DNA from: Turbatrix aceti
Taxonomy: Eukaryota; Nematoda; Chromadorea; Rhabditida; Panagrolaimidae
Direction: 5' to 3'
Assembly: GCA_963969345.1 (NCBI GenBank)
Contig: OZ017770.1
Coordinates: 7,077,246-7,141,245, forward strand
DNA: 64,000 nucleotides
The stretch's first letter is position 1. Every line of letters starts with the position of its first letter. The position numbers and the translations under genes are program-made. Below are positions 58,701-64,000 of this stretch, one piece after another. The notes beneath the pieces were generated by a model. The model did no database searches. It saw only the letters and a list, made by a program, of their open reading frames with translations, and was not told where the DNA came from.

Positions 58701-61224
58701 TCAAATCGCCATTATCAGAATGGTTAAACTTTGAAGCGGTGCCTTAGAAGCAGGACAGAACAATTGTTGACGTAAAAGTTGAAAAATTATAAACTCATAT
58801 GTTTTCAATTCATGTAAACAGGGATTACTATCGATCGCGTCCCGTAAACAGAACGAAAAATTAGAAGCATTGTATCGTTTGTTTTGCCAAACTCCAATGT
58901 GTGTTTTTTGAACTGCAATATTCTTTACACAATATTATTTTTAAATGATCTTAGAAAGCTGTGGTATGGTTCAACAGATCACAGCTCTAAAACTCCAAAA
59001 ATAAACATCACAGCTTGGCTTTTTGGGTATTTTGCTTGCAACACAAGATGGGAGCATTAACCCATGTTGTGAAGTGTCATTTTTGTCTGTCTGAGAAGCA
59101 TTGTTCTTAAAAGGCCCTGCTGGCCCCGATTTTTTTTGCACCCCGAAGGGACCCATGAACTTCGCCGTGCAAATGCGGGTTGGGTTAAAAAATGGTTTGC
59201 GGCAGAAAAAAACCATTTTTAAAGCACTTTTTACTAAATAAAAAACCGTCAAACACTGAGCTTTTTTTGTTTTTGAATTGTACGAATTTAGATTTCATAA
59301 ATATTCTACCACAAAAGTTAGCGTCAGAATCAAAGGGTCCCATATACAATCATGCAAATTTATTATAATTTATTCAAGGTCTGAAACTAGGAACAACTCT
59401 AAAAAAGGTCAAAATCAAATACTTATAAAACGCTGAAATTTAAGTTTTATCTATTATTTTGAACCTCACACAAAAAAACAGATTTCACAGGTTCGTACGA
59501 GGAAATTAAAAGGCTCCTAGAAAAAAGTGATGACGTAGGTTGTGTCCCCGTTAAAGACAACGGCGCACATGGTTTTTTGTTGTTCTGGATCGAACGGCAA
59601 AAGCAGCGACAACAACGCCTCTCGCATCATAGATGCTCGTTTTTGGTAACAAAAGTAAGAACTTCTCTAAAGCCCCCTCCCCAAAAAAAAGAGCCTCGTA
59701 TCAATGTGAAAACATGGCAATTTGGCATCCAAAATTCCATTTGCCCAAGGATTGCTGCAAAGCATTCAATTAATGAAGCCTTTAATACTATTAACGTTTA
59801 ATTGTGTACACCCTGGACGTATATTAGTATTTCCAAACGATATGTGAAAATTATTATCAATGCTTCTTGACACGTGAGAAATTGGAACAAAAACCACAGA
59901 CAAGAGGCATAAAGCGCTGCCAAACGTGTTCCAGGAAGTTCGCTACGGATAGCCGGCCGGCACCAGGCAACAACCAAATTCCAGTCACCTTTCGTACGGT
60001 ATGAAAACAGATATAAACATGCTGTTTTTTTGGTATGGTAACATGATGTATTTTTTGCATGCTGTTTATAAAAAACCCGTAATATTTGATTCAAAAAATA
60101 TTTTCTAAGGATCTATAAAGATAATTAAAATAGACAAAATGGATCAAGAAGTACGTTACGTGCAGTCAGACTGACGAAAAAGGTGTATACGCGTATTTAT
60201 TAACAAAGTGAAGTGAGCCATAAAAAAGCTATATACACGGTGTATTGAGTAAACTTCCGGTCGAATAGGCATATTACGTCAGACAAAAGGTGGCACTTGC
60301 CGATCCATGGTTATGTAGCGCGCCAACAATAGGTGTGATCTTAGACACGCATATTTGTTAAAACCAAAAACAAGAGTGCCGTTCATAGACAAAACAAAAA
60401 AAAACTACCCAACAAAAAATAAATACATAATAGCAAAAAAATATCTGGAACTGAAATCATATTTTTTGGCATCCAATAGATTTTCTTCAGCAGCATATTT
60501 ATTTTCAATACAACCATTAATAAAACATTTGGTTGACAATGACAGTTTTTGATACATTTAATTTTTGCGGGGTATAAAACCTTGTTAAAATGAGCAGTAC
60601 AGAACCAGTGCAATTACATATAACTGCAATCAGAAACTTGTGGTAACCATAACAAGCAAAAACACTTAAAAAACATGACCGCCCCCTCATTTACAACAAA
60701 TGGCATCATCAAAAGGTTATTTATGTCATTCAGAAAATAAACACCTACAAGAACATATTCAGATAGTTGAATGCAAATTTACGGTGGCTACAAGTGCACT
60801 CAACAAACCAAACAAAAACAACATACTAAATGGGATCATTGAATGGACTATCAGCGCCAATCCAAAAACATGTGCTTTCTGACTTGAAAGTACACGATTA
60901 CAACGCTAGAATAGGTGTGAATTGTGGGGCACATTTTTTGGGATAAAGTTGTTGCCCTTACGGAAAGGACGAAGGTGGAATTTTTGAGCGCATGCATGAT
61001 TTCGTATTCACAGAAATTATATAGCTAATGACACAATTGCAAGAATTCCGAACAATTATTCATCCAACTTTGAACACGCTTTTTATATTCCATATCAACA
61101 TTCAAAGCAAAAATTAAAGCACACGCGTAAAAAACTGTAAACAAGTGGGAGTAATAAGGTAGAAAAAGTGTCCCGCTATCATATGGATGCCGATTGGCAG
61201 ATTCTGTGCCGTCTGTACAAAAGA
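55774..61224. other. 5.4-kb gene-poor region
   Basis: No gene is supported on either strand. The sequence is AT-rich with A/T runs and many short open frames of Lys/Asn/Phe-rich noise. It contains the CCK-type receptor promoter at its left end and the scavenger receptor 3' UTR at its right end. A direct repeat AATGAATCGAATGAATCG occurs at 57060-57078. No tRNA, snRNA or CRISPR-like structure was recognised by eye. Confidence 0.5.
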
Positions 61225-63273
61225 TTACTCGGCTTCGGCTGTGCTTTCTTCGACGAGGGGTTCCTCGTCCTCGACGATGTCAACGTCGAGTGATTTGTAA
61301 AACTTGTAAATGATAAGAACCAGCGTGGCAAGAAGAACGATGAAGGCACCAAGCGAAATCACGACCACACCAGCGACACTGGCGATGCGTGAAACGTTGG
61401 ACAGTTCCTGGAGTTCACCGCGTGTGACATTGTCAAAGAGCGCGGTTTCGTTCAGCCATAAGATTGGAATAATGGTGTTCTTCATCTTTGACAGAAATCT
61501 GAAATGCCAGCCATGTGTATATAAAATTATGTTCAAACGTGCACGTAAGAAACATACGAAAAGTTTCCATTACGAACGCCGAGGTTGATTTGGGAACGCT
61601 GCATAGCCCGGACAACAACGCCGGCCACAGGCTGAATTTCGACAAATGTTTTGTCGTTTTCGGAAGGCTTGGAAAGCCCTTCGACGGCTTCACGGAGAGC
61701 GGCTGGGGCTCCGTAGAAGTTGGGCTGGCTGATGAAGATGGGTGGATTGCCGGGAAGACAGCTGCTCACGTCCATGAGGCCTCGAGGATTGCAGGCCGGC
61801 GGCTGGATGCGGTAATCGTCAAAATAGCGAGGAGCATTGGGGTTGCAGAATCCCAGCCTGCGCTGGAATTCGATGTCGCTGGTTGAGTTCGCAGGACCGT
61901 ATCGGTAGATGTCGACGTCGTCGAACTGACCCTCTCCGACGTGGTCCATGTCAATCGACCTGGAAGCATACCCTCTAATTTTTGCAAAAACATTTTTTTT
62001 TGTAATTGAATTAAAATGACGTCGGAAAAATATGTAAATAAACAATTGTTTGCAGAAAGAACGAAGATCCCAAATCAACTGTTTTTTCATGATTCTCGAA
62101 ATGACCAAGAACCAACATTAAAAATTACCCATTTCTAAAAATACATAACTGCCGTTACACATGCAATGAGCGATGCATACAGATAAGAAATAAATCACAA
62201 TTTCTGACATTTCCGGTGAAAACAAAAAAAACTTCGAGAGCACAAACAAAACATACCTGCAAATCTTTCCGATAAACATAGTCTGACCATCCCGGATGGA
62301 AGCAAACGGGGGGAACAGTTGTCCATCGGTGCCGTTGATCATTCGGGCGTACCTGCCGTACCACGTGGTATTCGGAAGAACGGTGAAGTTGTTCCACGAA
62401 AACACGTGACCAATGTTCGCTGCAGCATTCAGTCCGGTGTCAATTTCGTACAAGCCATCGTCCGTGTTATTTTGCTGAAAATGAGGAAATGAGTATTCGA
62501 GGGTTTTTATGCAAAATGCCATCACGTACGCCGTAGAAGAGTCCAATTTTCTCAGGAATTTTTGCTGCTTTGCAAATTGAAGAAATAAGCGGTTTGCTGC
62601 AGAGTGAGTCGATCAACTGATCTTTGTAGCCATCAAAGAGCAGATTTCCGACAGGAACGGTGACAAACACGGTCTCATTGAACAGGCTTAATACTTCTTC
62701 GATGGCAAGTTTCGACCATCTGTCAGCTCCCTCTGCAAGTTCCAAGAGCTTTTGCAACAAGATGTTGGGCACCGTGACTCGATCGTTCAGCAAACAACTT
62801 GGACATGAGTCATGCTGACTAAACTGGTATCGATGAAAGGTTCTGTAGAAAACACGGGTTCCATTTGCAGTAAAGTTGAATTGCTTGTGTTGTGTTTCGC
62901 TAAAACGATTGATTGTTTCATAATTTAGTCATTATTGAGTCTTACACAAAGGAATAAGGCCCTTTCTGAGTCAGCTGAGGCCGTTCCCCTTGCATGACGT
63001 CCTTCGCATTCGTGACGTTAAAGATCCAGATGGAAAGCAGCATTTTGTAGCGGGGATCAGCCCATTGCTGAGTTGTCGGAGTGAGGGTACCATTTGCATC
63101 CAGGGCCAGGACATCCGACTGTAAACACGGGATTACCAGATTAAACCACATAAAACCAAACAAACCTTGGTAACCTGGTTTTTCAGAAAACCGGGCGTGA
63201 CGAGTAAGATAATTACACCAAAAACCGACAGAAGGACCCCGATAATCGGCAGGATGGCCAATCGAGCCCCCAT
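61225..63273 (-). CDS. CD36/SCARB-family class-B scavenger receptor
   Basis: A two-TM lipid or lipoprotein receptor. ATG 63271-63273 is chosen because TTTTAG and a 14-nt leader precede it. The protein begins MGARLAILPIIGVLLSVFGV (TM1). The ectodomain contains KMLLSIWIFNVTNAKDVMQG, PQLTQKGPYSFV (family GPY motif), FNFTANGTRVFYRTFHRYQF, LYEIDTGLNAAANIGHVFSW, YARMINGTDGQLFPPF, FIGKICRSIDM, the Cys-rich loop (LGFCNP, QPPACNP, VSSCLPG), PIFISQPNFYGAP and EIQPVAGVVVRAMQRSQINL. TM2 is VAGVVVISLGAFIVLLATLV, and the acidic tail ends EPLVEESTAEAE at TAA 61225. About eight exons, about 500 residues. Many NxS/T sites lie on the ectodomain. All landmarks of the family are present. Which nematode scav paralogue it is cannot be told. 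Confidence 0.88.
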
Positions 63274-63758
63274 CTTCTCGCGTTCGGCTAAAACGGAAAT
63301 ATACTCCGTTAAAACAAACGAACCAACAGTTAAAACAATAGTTTCCGCCCGAAACGTGATTAGTCATAAACCCGAGTGTGGTTCACAATTTATTATCGCT
63401 TGCAGCGAAAAAAAAGAAAAAAACCAAAAGCACACAATAATGTAAATTTCACGCTCAACATTACCCGTAGCAACAAAATGTGTATGTAAAATGAACACGG
63501 ATTATGAATAATAGTGACCCAAGGTAATGCGGAAACATAGATGTATAACGATAACCCGGTACAGCAAGGGTGGTGGAGTTACAGGGAACAGGAGAGAAAA
63601 GGCAACACCGGATTGTAGTCGATGTTGTTTGGTAAAGGAAAACAACGTGATTTGATTGAAGAATGCAACAGCAACTGCAGCAGCATGAGACATTGTGGGA
63701 GAAAAGCACACAACGCCAGAGCCGTGCTTCGTCGCGAGCTCAAAAGTTTCCGGCTAGT
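63274..63758 (-). other. Short spacer upstream of the scavenger receptor
   Basis: These 485 bp separate the stop of the rightmost gene from the scavenger receptor start, on the same strand. TTTTAG at about 63288-63293 is the probable spliced-leader acceptor. The spacing is a little long for an SL2 operon but does not exclude one. A Ser/Cys/Pro open frame at 63461-63709 is not supported. Confidence 0.4.
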
Positions 63759-64000
63759 TTATGTTCTGTCGATGGTCGATACCTGAGTAGTCGCATTTTT
63801 CGCTGCGTTATTTGAAGAAGAAAAGTCAGAAACTGTGTATGCGCTGTGAATTCGCTGAAATTAATAACGATGTGACGTTTGTATGGTTTTTTTTGAGAAA
63901 GAACAATTGGAGCTTACATTTCGGATGAGAATCAGAAGCGCTACCAGAAAAATTAACGTTCCAAGAATCATTCCAATGATAGTAATCATTTTGATGTTGC
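63759..64000 (-). CDS. 3' end of a membrane-protein gene (partial, runs off the window)
   Basis: Exon 64000-63918 encodes a membrane span (MITIIGMILGTLIFLVALLI) that reaches LIRN at a phase-0 donor (AAT|gtaagc). The next exon, 63854-63759, opens after TAATTTCAG and continues in frame with RIHSAYTVSDFSSSNNAAKN to the stop TAA (63759-63761), after ...STIDRT. This gives a single TM segment plus a short Ser/Asn-rich cytoplasmic tail, the end of a type I membrane protein whose ectodomain lies beyond the window. It cannot be spliced in frame directly to the scavenger receptor exon at about 63288, so it is treated as a separate gene. Confidence 0.6.

Noticed and set aside
63918..64000. First exon of the scavenger receptor
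   Set aside because: The TM-encoding exon ends in phase 0, while the scavenger receptor's first exon would need phase 1. A spliced-leader acceptor and good ATG lie right before the receptor, and the edge exon joins in frame to its own terminal exon.

Overview
The window reads as nuclear DNA of a nematode. Introns are mostly short (about 45-100 nt) and end in TTTTCAG, starts often sit just 3' of an unpaired TTTCAG/TTTTAG that looks like a spliced-leader acceptor, and several proteins are nematode-type: a near-perfect match to MEC-4 (touch-receptor degenerin), a KIN-2-type PKA regulatory subunit, a KLP-13/KIF19-type kinesin and AP-2 alpha (APA-2). Two sequences resembling the nematode spliced leader SL1 also occur, but inside a retrotransposon remnant. 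The species cannot be named from what is here.

Layout. 2.3-11.5 kb (+): a 23-exon gene for a large basic, Pro/Ser/Gln-rich scaffold-like protein with two apparent starts and two C-termini. 11.8-12.7 kb (-): a coiled-coil protein. 13.8-15.3 kb (+): a SWAP-70-like PH/coiled-coil protein, convergent with a (-) membrane protein carrying TQT-type repeats (15.5-16.7 kb). 17.3-18.2 kb (+): a four-TM protein. 18.7-21.1 kb (+): a glycosylated single-pass surface protein. 21.2-22.9 kb (-): two tandem Ly6/three-finger GPI-anchored modules that may share one leader exon. 23.7-26.4 kb (-): mec-4. 27.5-30.8 kb (-): kin-2 with two alternative first exons. 30.8-35.8 kb: no gene seen. 35.8-38.9 kb (+): kinesin-8/19 type motor. 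39.7-41.3 kb (+): ethanolamine-phosphate phospho-lyase-type aminotransferase. 43.5-46.7 kb (+): AP-2 alpha. 47.2-48.4 kb (-): LTR-retrotransposon remnant. 48.5-49.1 kb (+): an intronless 177-residue orphan ORF. 49.5-50.3 kb (-): a small unidentified protein. 51.0-53.6 kb (+): a large unidentified helical protein. 53.8-55.8 kb (-): a cholecystokinin-type GPCR. 55.8-61.2 kb: no gene seen. 61.2-63.3 kb (-): a CD36/SCARB-family scavenger receptor. 63.8-64 kb (-): the 3' end of another membrane-protein gene.

There is no single pathway; this is ordinary mixed chromosome content. From memory, the C. elegans counterparts mec-4, kin-2, apa-2 and klp-13 are all X-linked, so the window may be an old X-type block. 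The most unusual item is the LTR whose presumed R region begins with an SL1-like sequence, which would fit capture of a trans-spliced 5' end by a retroelement. Other leads are the shared-leader Ly6 pair, a potentially myristoylated PKA regulatory isoform lacking the docking domain, and the orphan ORF beside the LTR.

Exon boundaries were read by eye from splice signals and reading-frame phase. Gene spans run from start codon to stop codon and include introns.
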